A stretch of DNA of 64,000 nt from Algoriphagus sp. (GTDB lineage Bacteria; Bacteroidota; Bacteroidia; Cytophagales; Cyclobacteriaceae), in NCBI RefSeq assembly GCF_030694375.1, contig NZ_JAUXYL010000024.1:1-64000 (forward strand), read 5' to 3'. Shown here piece after piece: positions 42,094 through 50,404 of the stretch. Under the pieces are notes generated by a model. That model searched no databases. It had not been told where the DNA came from and worked only from the letters and a program-made list of their open reading frames with translations. The stretch's first letter is position 1, and each line of letters begins with the position of its first letter. Made by a program: the position numbers and the translations under genes.

Positions 42094-43203
42094 ATGGAAG
42101 AACTGTTAGAAGAGAAAACAACCAAGAGCAAGATCAGAAACTATCTGATTGTATTTCTTTCCCTTTTGCTGTTCATTTTTGCCATTGACTTGCTCACGGT
42201 GGCGATGGGGAAGTTGAATAACGATGTCGCTAAAGAAATTATTCAGGCCACCCGAAATCCATTTATCAGCTTATTTGTAGGACTGTTGGTGACTGCTTTG
42301 ATTCAAAGCAGCTCTACGGTGACGGCAAGTATTGTGGCAATTGTGGCCTCCGGTAATATGACCTTACAGCAGGCCGTACCGATGGTTCTTGGGGCAAATA
42401 TTGGAACCACGCTGACTTCGACACTGGTTTCTTTCACTTTTATCACCAGAAAGAAAGAATTTAAGCGAGCGCTTTCTTCAGGAATTTCTCATGACGTGTT
42501 TAATATTTTCAATGTGATAATTCTGTTCCCTTTGGAATTATACTTCAATTTTTTGTCCAATACCGCAGAAAAATTGGCAAAACTCTTTGTGTCTGATAAA
42601 GAGTTCACCGGTACTTTTGAATATAATCGAACCTTCACACGCGGAACCACAGAGTGGATCGTTGAACACATCAACATCCCATTTGTGTCCACTTTATTGG
42701 CAATTTTCCTGGTGTTTTTTTCTATTAAAGTCATGTCTACCTCTGTATACAAAACTTTTGTTTTGGATACTTTTGAAGACATTAACAAAATCATTTTTAA
42801 AAATACGGCAGTATCTTTTATCTACGGCATATTTTTTACGGCCGCAGTACAATCCAGTACGGTGACGACTTGTCTGGTTGTCCCTTTAGTTGCCAATCGT
42901 AAGGTAAGCTTGGCTAAATCCTTCCCTTTTATCATCGGAGCCAACATTGGAACAACCATCACCGCTGTCATCGCTGCAATGTATAAAACCGAGGCTGCCA
43001 TTGCCTTGGCCTTCGCCCATGTGCTATTCAATTCGATCGGAGCGTTGATCTTTTTACCTTTCCCAGAAGTCAGAAATATTCCGGTAAAACTGGCTGAGTG
43101 GATGGGGAAAACCTCCGTGACACATCGAATTTTCGGATTTGCATATATTCTGCTGACCTTCTTTATTATTCCTTTCCTGCTGATTTATTTCAGTAGGGAT
43201 TAG
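42094..43203 (+). CDS. Na+/phosphate cotransporter family protein (NptA-type)
   Basis: 369 residues. Two copies of the Na_Pi_cotrans repeat (PF02690) are visible, each with the QSS signature: TALIQSSSTVTASIVAIVASG (about 68-88) followed by VLGANIGTTLTS, and TAAVQSSTVTTCLVVPLVA (about 250-268) followed by IIGANIGTTITA. Eight or so membrane helices. There is no C-terminal PhoU domain, unlike many bacterial members, so it is the short form. It probably imports or exports phosphate with sodium. Its TAG stop overlaps the TAA stop of the convergent deoC gene (TTAG at 43200-43203). Confidence 0.9.
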   Translation: MEELLEEKTTKSKIRNYLIVFLSLLLFIFAIDLLTVAMGKLNNDVAKEIIQATRNPFISLFVGLLVTALIQSSSTVTASIVAIVASGNMTLQQAVPMVLGANIGTTLTSTLVSFTFITRKKEFKRALSSGISHDVFNIFNVIILFPLELYFNFLSNTAEKLAKLFVSDKEFTGTFEYNRTFTRGTTEWIVEHINIPFVSTLLAIFLVFFSIKVMSTSVYKTFVLDTFEDINKIIFKNTAVSFIYGIFFTAAVQSSTVTTCLVVPLVANRKVSLAKSFPFIIGANIGTTITAVIAAMYKTEAAIALAFAHVLFNSIGALIFLPFPEVRNIPVKLAEWMGKTSVTHRIFGFAYILLTFFIIPFLLIYFSRD

Positions 43204-43868
43204 GCTTGAGAGGCGTTCCGATAGGCTTCCATAATTGCTTTTGCAGAGCTTGTGCCTATCCGGTCTGCCCCGGCTTTGATCAGCTCAAGGGCAAACTCCA
43301 ATGTTTTAATCCCACCACTCGCCTTGATTCCAATTGCGGAGGAAAGGGTCTCCCGCATAAGTTTGATATCCTCCACTTTGGCTCCTGATGGGGCATATCC
43401 TGTAGAGGTTTTGACAAAATCTACTCCGGCATCCTGACAGATCATGCAAGCTTCCCGAAGCTGTTCGGGGTTCAAATAGGCAGTTTCAATGATCACCTTC
43501 AGGATTCGCTCTTCGGCATGACAAATTTTGGCAATCTGCGCGATTTCAATTTTGGGCCAGTTCATCCCCGAGTGAAAGGCAGTCTGTGACCACACCAAAT
43601 CCAATTCGTCAGCACCCTGTCTGATTGCCTCGTTCGTTTCGGCAACTTTAGTCGCAGTGTCTTCAAATCCAAAGGGAAACCCGATCACTGTCACCACTTG
43701 AATATCCTGATCCCGGAGTTCCCGCTTTACTTTTTTTACCCAAAAGGAAGGAACACAGACTCCAATAAACTGCTCCTCAACGGCATCTTGGATTAATTGG
43801 TCCACCTCATGGCCCGTCATGGTCGGTCGCAGCAGTGTGGATTCCAAAAAACGATTCAAATTGTTCAT
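43200..43868 (-). CDS. deoC: Deoxyribose-phosphate aldolase
   Basis: 222 residues from the ATG at 43868; an upstream TTG would overlap the previous gene and is unlikely. Splits 2-deoxyribose 5-phosphate into glyceraldehyde 3-phosphate and acetaldehyde. The Schiff-base lysine is K153 in DFVKTSTGYAPSG. Other family motifs are FIGVCVPSFWV, VIGFPFGFEDTATKVAE, ADELDLVW, LKVIIETAYL and IGIKASGGIKT. It follows the saccharopine-dehydrogenase-like gene by 7 nt, so it is probably co-transcribed. Confidence 0.95.
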   Translation of the reverse strand: MNNLNRFLESTLLRPTMTGHEVDQLIQDAVEEQFIGVCVPSFWVKKVKRELRDQDIQVVTVIGFPFGFEDTATKVAETNEAIRQGADELDLVWSQTAFHSGMNWPKIEIAQIAKICHAEERILKVIIETAYLNPEQLREACMICQDAGVDFVKTSTGYAPSGAKVEDIKLMRETLSSAIGIKASGGIKTLEFALELIKAGADRIGTSSAKAIMEAYRNASQA

Positions 43869-43875
43869 GCTATTT

Positions 43876-45084
43876 TCATTCAATGTTATCCACAAAATCC
43901 CTGAGGTACATAAACTCCAGGGTTAAATCTCCATCCCGTGCAACTGTGGCCCGCTCCAAAATAGGGGAATTTTCTTCGAGTAAAGCCGGGACCACCCATT
44001 GTTCGAGCTGCTTGCCAAACTCAAGCGAAGATTCCCTCGGAAGTTCGCAGGGGAGATTATCAATCGCCATGACCGAAATACTGGTTTGACTTCCGAATGC
44101 CGGAATTTCGGTTCCGCTTGCCCGATCCACGTCATAGATTGGTTCCAAGATAGTCGAAGCCCGAAGTGTGGTCGGTATCGAACCCCCAATGTCACAGGTC
44201 ACATCTGCAATCACCGAAAGGGCAAAATCCGGAGAATTGATGTCTTCCAATTTGAACAATCTAGGCGCATCAGGGTCCCAATATGCTGCAGCAATCAACA
44301 TTTCGCCTGCTTCTGCAAACTTTAAAAAATGGCTTTCATACAGCTCAGGAGATGAATAAAACTCCTCTCGATCAAACGCCCCATCAGCTTTTCTTCTGTT
44401 GTAATCCGACGAGCTCAAGACTGTGAATACAGGCTCTTCGAAGTATAAATGCAAAAATTCATGCGTTTCGACTTCCGGTATATTCAATACCTCAAGTATT
44501 TCTTTCACTCCTTTACCTACCCGACCGGAACCAGTAACTACAATTTTGATAGGGGGGAGCTGTACCTTTTTCAATTCAAGCTTCAATTCGGAAAGGTCCA
44601 TACATTCCGAAGCCCGCTTGATATCGTATAGGGCGGTTTTCTTTCCATAAGCCCAGAAGGCATTGTATGCCCCGACAATTCCAGCCCAGCGCCCAAAAGC
44701 TACTACCCGGTTTCCTTGATCGTCCTTGAGCACTTCATAATCAATGAGCCGGATATTTTTTTCTAAAATTGCCCGGAGAAGATTTTTGTTGTAGCGCTGT
44801 TTCTTGATGGTGTGGGAAAAAAAGAAATACGTTTTATCAGGATTCAACTTTTCAATCGGAACTTCCTTGACGCCAAAGAACACATCTGCATCGGAGATAT
44901 CATCAGCTACTTCAATTCCCGAAGTCCTGTATTCATCATCAGAATAACAGCGAGAAGGACTGGATTCAACGATAAAAGTCAATTGATCTCCAAAGCGCTC
45001 ATTTAGGCTTTTTAGTTGCCCTGGAGGAAAAGGAGTTCTTTTGTCCGGCGGGTTCTTTCCTTCACGGATTATTCCGATTTTCAT
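43876..45084 (-). CDS. Saccharopine dehydrogenase / alanine dehydrogenase-fold oxidoreductase
   Basis: 402 residues. The N-terminus (MKIGIIREGKNPPDKRTPFPPGQL) and segment FFFSHTIKKQRYNKNLLRAIL are typical of the AlaDh/PNT and LYS1-type saccharopine dehydrogenase N-terminal domain. The NAD-binding loop is VVTGSGRVGKGVKEIL (about 182-197). GRWAGIVGAYNAFWAYG and SVIADVTCDIGGSIPTTLR also fit the NAD+-dependent, lysine-forming saccharopine dehydrogenase group. Whether it acts on saccharopine is uncertain because no other lysine-pathway gene is nearby. A perfect DnaA-box sequence lies in its last codons (43886-43894). Confidence 0.8.
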   Translation of the reverse strand: MKIGIIREGKNPPDKRTPFPPGQLKSLNERFGDQLTFIVESSPSRCYSDDEYRTSGIEVADDISDADVFFGVKEVPIEKLNPDKTYFFFSHTIKKQRYNKNLLRAILEKNIRLIDYEVLKDDQGNRVVAFGRWAGIVGAYNAFWAYGKKTALYDIKRASECMDLSELKLELKKVQLPPIKIVVTGSGRVGKGVKEILEVLNIPEVETHEFLHLYFEEPVFTVLSSSDYNRRKADGAFDREEFYSSPELYESHFLKFAEAGEMLIAAAYWDPDAPRLFKLEDINSPDFALSVIADVTCDIGGSIPTTLRASTILEPIYDVDRASGTEIPAFGSQTSISVMAIDNLPCELPRESSLEFGKQLEQWVVPALLEENSPILERATVARDGDLTLEFMYLRDFVDNIE

Positions 45085-45118
45085 AAAAATTCTGGTATAC
45101 CGGGTTTAATTTTCGCAA

Positions 45119-45715
45119 ATGTCAAATCTACTCATGGTCCTTAGTTGGGGACTGTTTTACTTTCTTCACACTGCCCTTGCAGCTTCCAAGTTAAAAAGAA
45201 TTTTGAAGGCGAAATGGCCCGAGCGCTACAAATGGTACAGATTGTTCTATTCTATTTTATCGACCCTTCTATTTGTTGCAATTCTGGTACAGGCAATTTT
45301 TTTGCCTGTAGAACTGGTCTATCCCGCAACGCAGTTTGGACAATATGCCGGATACATGATCGCTACAGCCGGTGTGATCATTCTGCTGCGATCACTCAAG
45401 CAAGTATCAATGAAATCATTTCTGGGAATTCTCCCCGAGAAGATTTCGGAATCAAATCCGGAATTGATCACCTCAGGGATGTATTCACAGGTAAGACATC
45501 CGCTTTATTTTGGACTTCTACTGGTATTTGCGGGATATTTTTTGGTTTCTGGGACTATGGGTTCTTTAATCCACTTGGGCTGTCTGATCTTGTATTTACC
45601 CCTCGGAATTTATTTTGAAGAAAAAAATCTGATTTCTCTTTACGGAGAACGCTATCGGGAGTATAAAAAAGAAGTGCCTCCCTTTTTCCCTAAAATCCAT
45701 AAAAAAAGGGGCTGA
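45119..45715 (+). CDS. Membrane-bound ICMT/PEMT-like methyltransferase
   Basis: 198 residues with about five membrane segments. The C-terminal cofactor-binding signature is SQVRHPLYFGLLLVFAGYFL and FEEKNLISLYGERYREYKKEVPPFFP, characteristic of isoprenylcysteine carboxyl methyltransferase and phospholipid methyltransferase-like proteins. The N-terminal half resembles NnrU-like membrane helices. SAM-dependent methylation at the membrane is likely; the substrate is unknown. Its stop codon TGA forms the loop of the downstream terminator. Confidence 0.85.
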   Translation: MSNLLMVLSWGLFYFLHTALAASKLKRILKAKWPERYKWYRLFYSILSTLLFVAILVQAIFLPVELVYPATQFGQYAGYMIATAGVIILLRSLKQVSMKSFLGILPEKISESNPELITSGMYSQVRHPLYFGLLLVFAGYFLVSGTMGSLIHLGCLILYLPLGIYFEEKNLISLYGERYREYKKEVPPFFPKIHKKRG

Positions 45716-45725
45716 GCCCCTTCAT
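45701..45725. terminator. Bidirectional terminator between ICMT-like gene and FKBP operon
   Basis: Stem AAGGGGC/GCCCCTT with the loop TGA, which is the plus-strand stop codon. The minus strand continues into TTTTTTT, giving a strong terminator for the FKBP operon; the plus strand has a weaker TTCATTTT tail. Confidence 0.8.
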
Positions 45726-45726
45726 T

Positions 45727-46275
45727 TTAATCTATTCCCAGAAAATCAATTTTAAAAACTAAAACTGAATTTGCCGGAATTCGGTTTTGCTCTCTATCTC
45801 GATATCCCCAAGGAGAAGGTATTATAAAGACTGCTTTAGAGCCAGGTCTTAACCTTCGGAATGCGATATCCCAACCCTGAATTACAGAACCAGTGTTGAA
45901 CACAAATTGAAATGGAGTATAGGTCACTTTATCATTAAAAATATCTGCTTCCCGCGCCACATTTTCAATACTTGTATCAAATATCTTCTTGTCAAAAAGA
46001 TACCCCGTGTAATCGGTATAGATAACCGTGTTCGTAGTGGGCCTTGTTCCCACTCCCTCCTTTTGCACAATGATCACCACCCCACTTGGGTCATGAATCC
46101 GGTACAAGCTGTCGATACGTGCAGTATCAAGGTATCCAGCAATTTTGGCGTTATCAATTTTTAGATTTGCTTCAACATCGTAGGCAGGACCTGTATTGAA
46201 TGGATTGTTTGGCTCGCATGCCATCATGGAAAACATGCCCAGCAAAACCAAAATAGGAATCAGTCTTTTAATCAT
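45727..46275 (-). CDS. FKBP-type peptidyl-prolyl isomerase lipoprotein (third in tandem)
   Basis: 182 residues, lipobox C20 (MMAC). The FKBP domain occupies about 70-182: NTVIYTDYTGYLFDKKIFDTS; FNTGSVIQGWDIAFRRLRPGSKAVFIIPSPWGYRD; IPANSVLVFKIDFLGID. It catalyses proline cis-trans isomerisation and probably folds envelope proteins. It starts 3 nt after the preceding FKBP gene and is the last gene of the nrnA-FKBP operon. In flavobacteria the gliding protein GldI is an FKBP lipoprotein at this locus, so one of the three is probably the GldI equivalent. Confidence 0.88.
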   Translation of the reverse strand: MIKRLIPILVLLGMFSMMACEPNNPFNTGPAYDVEANLKIDNAKIAGYLDTARIDSLYRIHDPSGVVIIVQKEGVGTRPTTNTVIYTDYTGYLFDKKIFDTSIENVAREADIFNDKVTYTPFQFVFNTGSVIQGWDIAFRRLRPGSKAVFIIPSPWGYRDREQNRIPANSVLVFKIDFLGID

Positions 46276-46278
46276 GGT

Positions 46279-46830
46279 TTAGTTTTGTGGTACCTTTTTT
46301 ACTCTTGTCAAGTCCAATTCGAATATCAGGGGAGCATTTGCCGGAACAGGACCGCTTGGCTGAGAGCCATATCCGAGCCTTGAGGGGAAAATTACAGTAG
46401 CTTTCTCACCCTCTTTCATTAGCGATATGGCAAATTCAAAGCCTACAATTGCAAAGTTGAACCCCGGGCGGAATTTTAGAGGCTGGTAAGTTCGGTTAGT
46501 TGCAAAAATACCATTATCTCTGGCAACCTGTTCGATGGAGGTGTCAAAGACCTGTTTGTTGAGCAATTTACCGGTGTAATTCACAAAGACTGTATCTCCT
46601 CTTACGACACTTGCTCCAGATTCATTGGCAACCTCCCAGAACATATAAAAACCTTCCACTTCCTCTTTGTACTCCTTTACAGATGTGAAGGGGTTTTCTG
46701 AAATGTATTTTTCAATTGCCAATTTATCTTTTTCAAGAATCACTTCTTGAGTCTGATCAGGGTCAATACAGGATACAACAGAAATGGCACCCAAAAGCAA
46801 AGCTGCAAAAGCGATCAGTCGGTAGTTCAT
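46279..46830 (-). CDS. FKBP-type peptidyl-prolyl isomerase-like lipoprotein (second in tandem)
   Basis: 183 residues, lipobox C21 (VVSC). FKBP domain at about 75-180: DTVFVNYTGKLLNKQVFDTS; FRPGFNFAIVGFEFAISLMKEGEKATVIFPSRLGYGSQ; VPANAPLIFELDLTRV. The usual VIPGWDEGL segment is changed to AIVGFEFAI, so the catalytic Trp is missing and isomerase activity may be weak or absent. Located 42 nt downstream of the first FKBP gene and 3 nt upstream of the third. Confidence 0.87.
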   Translation of the reverse strand: MNYRLIAFAALLLGAISVVSCIDPDQTQEVILEKDKLAIEKYISENPFTSVKEYKEEVEGFYMFWEVANESGASVVRGDTVFVNYTGKLLNKQVFDTSIEQVARDNGIFATNRTYQPLKFRPGFNFAIVGFEFAISLMKEGEKATVIFPSRLGYGSQPSGPVPANAPLIFELDLTRVKKVPQN

Positions 46831-46872
46831 ATGTTCTGGTTTGGTTTAATTTCTTACTCTACTTTAGAAATA

Positions 46873-47799
46873 TTATTTCTGCACGTCGGTCACTTCTACG
46901 TCGAAGATGAGGATGGAGTTGGCAGGAATCATTGCCCCAGCTCCGGCTTCACCGTATGCCAAAGGCGAAGGAATCAAGAATTTTGCCTTGGATCCTTTTT
47001 TCAACAACATAAGACCTTCATCCCATCCTGGGATCACCTGACCCATTCCTACATTCACTGAAAGTGGCTCGTATGGTCTGCCTTCGCTGAAAATATTATT
47101 TGCTTTGGCGATTTCTGCCCAAGAAGTATCAAACAATGTCCCGTTCAATAGGTAACCTGCATAGTTAACATACATGGTCGTCCCCGGAGTAGTAACTTCA
47201 CCCGTTCCTTCTTTTTCAATTACATAATACAGGCCATTTTCGGTCTTTTGTACCTTAAGTCCTTTTTCTGAGGCATAGGCCTCGATAGTTTTACCTTCTT
47301 CTACCAAAAGTGTTTTGGCTCTTTCCACACTTTTCGTCTGCTCTTTCATCATGACTTCCTGATAAAATGCCTGCATTGCAGAGTCCGTTTTAATATCAAA
47401 TGCCCCCAATTTGACTTTAACCACATCACCTTCTTTCAGAAATGGAGGTTGGTTGCCACTGAAGATAATTTTAGCAGTGGATTCAAAATAAATGGAGTCC
47501 CCTTTTCTCAAAGCCAGGAATATTTCATCCATTCCATTCTGAGGAGTCAAGGTATCATTTGCCATTAGGTAACCTGGAAAAGGTTGGTCAATAGTACTGT
47601 AAATCACCGAGTCACTGGCTGTGGCGATTTCCAAGTTGTAAAGGAGAAAATCTCCGTTGGGAGCTTTTTCAGATCCTTGCTTAATATATTTATACTCGAT
47701 TGCGTCTTTTTCAGTGACTTTTGTTTTCTGACAGGAAGACATAGTGCTCGCTCCAAACATCAGGACGAGGATTGCCAACAGGCTTTTGCTATTTTTCAT
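46873..47799 (-). CDS. FKBP-type peptidyl-prolyl isomerase lipoprotein, long form (first in tandem)
   Basis: 308 residues, lipobox C23 (MSSC). An N-terminal ~170-residue segment resembles a divergent FKBP-like or chaperone domain (PFPGYLMANDTLTPQNGMDEIFLALRKGDSIYFES; EGDVVKVKLGAFDI). The C-terminal FKBP domain is complete (TTMYVNYAGYLLNGTLFDTS; VGMGQVIPGWDEGLMLLKKGSKAKFLIPSPLAYGE; IPANSILIFDVEV), with the active-site Trp. This is the most canonical isomerase of the three and so the best GldI-type candidate. It follows nrnA by 42 nt. Confidence 0.88.
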   Translation of the reverse strand: MKNSKSLLAILVLMFGASTMSSCQKTKVTEKDAIEYKYIKQGSEKAPNGDFLLYNLEIATASDSVIYSTIDQPFPGYLMANDTLTPQNGMDEIFLALRKGDSIYFESTAKIIFSGNQPPFLKEGDVVKVKLGAFDIKTDSAMQAFYQEVMMKEQTKSVERAKTLLVEEGKTIEAYASEKGLKVQKTENGLYYVIEKEGTGEVTTPGTTMYVNYAGYLLNGTLFDTSWAEIAKANNIFSEGRPYEPLSVNVGMGQVIPGWDEGLMLLKKGSKAKFLIPSPLAYGEAGAGAMIPANSILIFDVEVTDVQK

Positions 47800-47841
47800 A
47801 AAGGTTAGGGGAATTTTCTGTGTTTTATTTCTGTGCCTGTT

Positions 47842-48885
47842 TTATCCGGCAGTTAATGTTTCGGAATGAAACAATTCATCTTGGCATTTTTCAACGAGTG
47901 ATTCAAATAGATCAACGGTTTCCTTCAGGCTCAAATCAGACTTTCCTCCGGCGGCATTCTTATGTCCGCCTCCGTTGAAATAGGACGCAGCAAATTTATT
48001 TACTGCTACATCACTACTGGATCTGAACGATATTTTTATCCCATCTTCCCGCTCTGAAAATAAGGCAGCAACCTTGATTCCATCCAAAGATAAGGCATAA
48101 TTGACCAATCCTTCTGTGTCCCCGGTTTGGCTTTGATATTTTTTAAGATCTTTTTTACTGATCACAAAGTAAGCCGTATGTAAATCCTCGCGAACGACCA
48201 ATCTCCGTGTAATGGCAAAACCGATAAATTTGAGTCGGTTGACCGAGTTGGAATCATAGATCCAATTGGAAATCTGAGAGCAATCAGCTCCTTTTTCAAT
48301 AAGCTCAGCCACGACCAAATGAACATTTTTGGTGGTATTCGGATGGCGAAATCCTCCCGTATCGGTCATAATTCCGGCATAAAGACAATCTGCAATGTCC
48401 TTATCGATTAAGTCTTTGTCACCCAATTCCACAATCAGTTCGTACACCAACTCGCAAGTAGCGGCAGCCTTGGTGCTCCAATATCTGAAATCCGCAAAAT
48501 CCTCCGGGTCCTGGTGATGATCGATATTGACCACAAAAGCATCGGACTTTCTGATCATCTCCCCTAACTCATTGACTCTTCCTAAAACTGAGAAGTCAAG
48601 GCAAAAGATCATATTGGCTTCTTCCAATCGAACTGAGGCTAAAGCCTGATGCTCCGAGTTACTGAAGTCAAGAACCGTTTCATTGCCCTTCATCCAAGTA
48701 AGAAAAGAAGGGTAATCAGTAGGAGTTACTACAGTCACTTCGTGCCCTTTCTTGATGAGGTAATTCGCCAAACCCAAAGATGAACCCAAGGCATCTGCGT
48801 CAGGCTTCACATGGGTAGTGATGAATATTTTCTTGGGAGAGGAAAGTTCTTTTTTAAACAAGTCTAAAGCTTCCATTAATATCAT
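47842..48885 (-). CDS. nrnA: DHH/DHHA1 nanoRNase / pAp phosphatase NrnA
   Basis: 347 residues from the ATG at 48885; an alternative ATG lies three codons later. Degrades short oligoribonucleotides and 3'-phosphoadenosine 5'-phosphate. Metal-binding motifs: THVKPDADALGSSLGL (DxD), CLDFS, NIDHHQDP (DHH) and GIMTDTGGFRHPNTT. The DHHA1 substrate motif GGGHKNAAGG is near residue 300. It is the first gene of an operon continuing into the three FKBP lipoprotein genes, and is divergent from ndk. Confidence 0.92.
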   Translation of the reverse strand: MILMEALDLFKKELSSPKKIFITTHVKPDADALGSSLGLANYLIKKGHEVTVVTPTDYPSFLTWMKGNETVLDFSNSEHQALASVRLEEANMIFCLDFSVLGRVNELGEMIRKSDAFVVNIDHHQDPEDFADFRYWSTKAAATCELVYELIVELGDKDLIDKDIADCLYAGIMTDTGGFRHPNTTKNVHLVVAELIEKGADCSQISNWIYDSNSVNRLKFIGFAITRRLVVREDLHTAYFVISKKDLKKYQSQTGDTEGLVNYALSLDGIKVAALFSEREDGIKISFRSSSDVAVNKFAASYFNGGGHKNAAGGKSDLSLKETVDLFESLVEKCQDELFHSETLTAG

Positions 48886-49022
48886 TTCAGCAGCACTTCT
48901 GGCTCTAGTGGCCTGCAAATGTCTGCAATTTTTCCAGAAATCCCAAAGACGACATCCGGCTGAAAATTAGATGAATAGGACAGAATTACAGGACATAGGC
49001 AGAAAAATGCAGGGAAATCCCC

Positions 49023-49030
49023 TATTTTTG
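49023..49030 (+). promoter_or_regulatory. Candidate -7 element of ndk
   Basis: TATTTTTG is an exact TAnnTTTG match. Predicted start near 49037, 26 nt before the ndk ATG. No -33 TTG at normal spacing. Confidence 0.4.
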
Positions 49031-49062
49031 CGGCCAAATTAAACCAAGATAAAAAACATCCC

Positions 49063-49485
49063 ATGGCAAGTAACAGAACTTTCACGATGATTAAGCCGGA
49101 CGCTTTCGAGGCTGGAAACTCAGGAGCTATCCTGAAAATGATTGAAGAGGCGGGCTTCAAAATTGTGGCAATGAAAGCTACCAAATTAACCCCTGAATTA
49201 GCAGGTAAATTTTACGAGGTTCACCAAGAAAGACCCTTCTACGCGGATCTATGCAAGTATATGTCCTCCGGGCCAATCATTGCTGCAATTTTGGAGAAGG
49301 ACAATGCAGTAGAAGATTTTCGCGCTTTGATCGGTGCTACCAATCCTGCCAATGCTGCTGAAGGTACGATCAGAAAGATTTTTGCAAAATCCATCGAGGC
49401 AAATGCGGTGCACGGATCTGACTCCGACGAAAACGCGGCAATCGAAGGAAGCTTCTACTTTTCTCAGACTGAGCGAGTACTTTAA
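49063..49485 (+). CDS. ndk: Nucleoside diphosphate kinase
   Basis: 140 residues. Transfers the gamma phosphate between nucleoside triphosphates and diphosphates through a phosphohistidine, H117 in NAVHGSDS. Family motifs [30 protein letters not shown] and [15 protein letters not shown] are all present. Standard length; cytoplasmic. The neighbouring divergent nrnA is a conserved arrangement in Bacteroidota. A strong bidirectional terminator follows. Confidence 0.97.
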   Translation: MASNRTFTMIKPDAFEAGNSGAILKMIEEAGFKIVAMKATKLTPELAGKFYEVHQERPFYADLCKYMSSGPIIAAILEKDNAVEDFRALIGATNPANAAEGTIRKIFAKSIEANAVHGSDSDENAAIEGSFYFSQTERVL

Positions 49486-49509
49486 TTAAGTTAAGGTCAA
49501 GCAAAAGCT

Positions 49510-49540
49510 AAAAAAGCGCTCGATTGAGCGCTTTTTTTTT
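49510..49540. terminator. Bidirectional terminator between ndk and the TPM operon
   Basis: A perfect 12-bp stem AAAAAAGCGCTC/GAGCGCTTTTTT with the loop GATT, followed by further Ts. The A tract serves the minus strand. Confidence 0.88.
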
Positions 49541-49588
49541 ATGCCTAAGTCTTGAATTTTTTGTCTTTTGTCAAAAAGGAAAGGCGTT

Positions 49589-50404
49589 TTACCAGCTTCC
49601 ACCTGCTCCGCCTCCGCCGAAAGATCCACCGCCGAAACCGCCAAATCCGCCGCCACCGAAACCGCCTCCAAAAGACCCACGGCCCGAGGAGAAATCACCG
49701 AATTTGCCTCCACCTGAGCCCTTTAGCATATTGGCCAGCATAATGGTGGTCCAAAGATCAATGCCTCCTCCCTTTCCTCCCATGTGGTTATCGTTGTCTT
49801 TTCGGTTTTTGATCAATGGAAGGATCACAAAAATGAAAATGAACAGCAATAGAAGAAAAAATGCTCCGCCGTGATCTCCGTCCGATTCGACATCTTCTGC
49901 TTTATACTCTCCGGATGCCAATTTGAAAATCATGTCTGTGGCTTGATCCAGACCTTGATAATAGGCTTGCATTTTGAAATTGGGAAGAATTAAATTAGTT
50001 ACAATCCGCTTGGCCAAGGCATCGGGCACAGCCCCTTCCATTCCATATCCTGTTGCAATGAAGACCTTTCGATCGTCCATCGCTGCCAAAATCAGAATCC
50101 CATTATTATTTTCAGCTCCGCCAATTCCCCATGCCTGGGCTAGGCGCTGGGAATAATCCGCGATTTCATATTCACCGGTAGAGCGCATCAGCACGATAGC
50201 GATCTGGGTAGAAGTACTGTCATTGTAGGCTACCAGTTTTTGCTCCAACCGGCCAATTTCGTCAGAGGATAGCGTTCCGGTAAAATCCGTCACTAATCTC
50301 GGCGGATTGGGTACGGGAGGGAAATCCTGTGCAAACGCATATCCCGTAGCAAGAAGTAATAGTGCTGATACCTGAATTTGGGCTTTACCCAAAAGATATT
50401 TCAT
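49589..50404 (-). CDS. TPM-domain (YgcG-type) protein with Gly-rich C-terminus
   Basis: 271 residues from the ATG at 50404, which gives a clean signal peptide (MKYLLGKAQIQVSALLLLATGYAFAQ). The TPM_phosphatase domain occupies about 35-175 (VTDFTGTLSSDEIGRLEQKL; TQIAIVLMRST; WGIGGAENNNGILIL; KVFIATGYGMEG). A membrane helix follows at about 195-212 (AFFLLLLFIFIFVILPLI). The last ~55 residues are Gly/Phe/Ser-rich with repeated GGGFGG-type units. The topology is an outside domain, one helix and a cytoplasmic Gly-rich tail. It overlaps the preceding TPM gene and belongs to the lemA operon. Function unsettled. Confidence 0.88.
   Translation of the reverse strand: MKYLLGKAQIQVSALLLLATGYAFAQDFPPVPNPPRLVTDFTGTLSSDEIGRLEQKLVAYNDSTSTQIAIVLMRSTGEYEIADYSQRLAQAWGIGGAENNNGILILAAMDDRKVFIATGYGMEGAVPDALAKRIVTNLILPNFKMQAYYQGLDQATDMIFKLASGEYKAEDVESDGDHGGAFFLLLLFIFIFVILPLIKNRKDNDNHMGGKGGGIDLWTTIMLANMLKGSGGGKFGDFSSGRGSFGGGFGGGGFGGFGGGSFGGGGAGGSW

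Noticed and set aside
43886..43894. Perfect DnaA box as part of an origin
   Set aside because: It is a single copy inside the last codons of a coding gene, with no other box near.
49524..49874. Pro-rich plus-strand frame opposite the TPM gene
   Set aside because: It is the antisense of the Gly-rich tail (GGN codons read as Pro-type codons).
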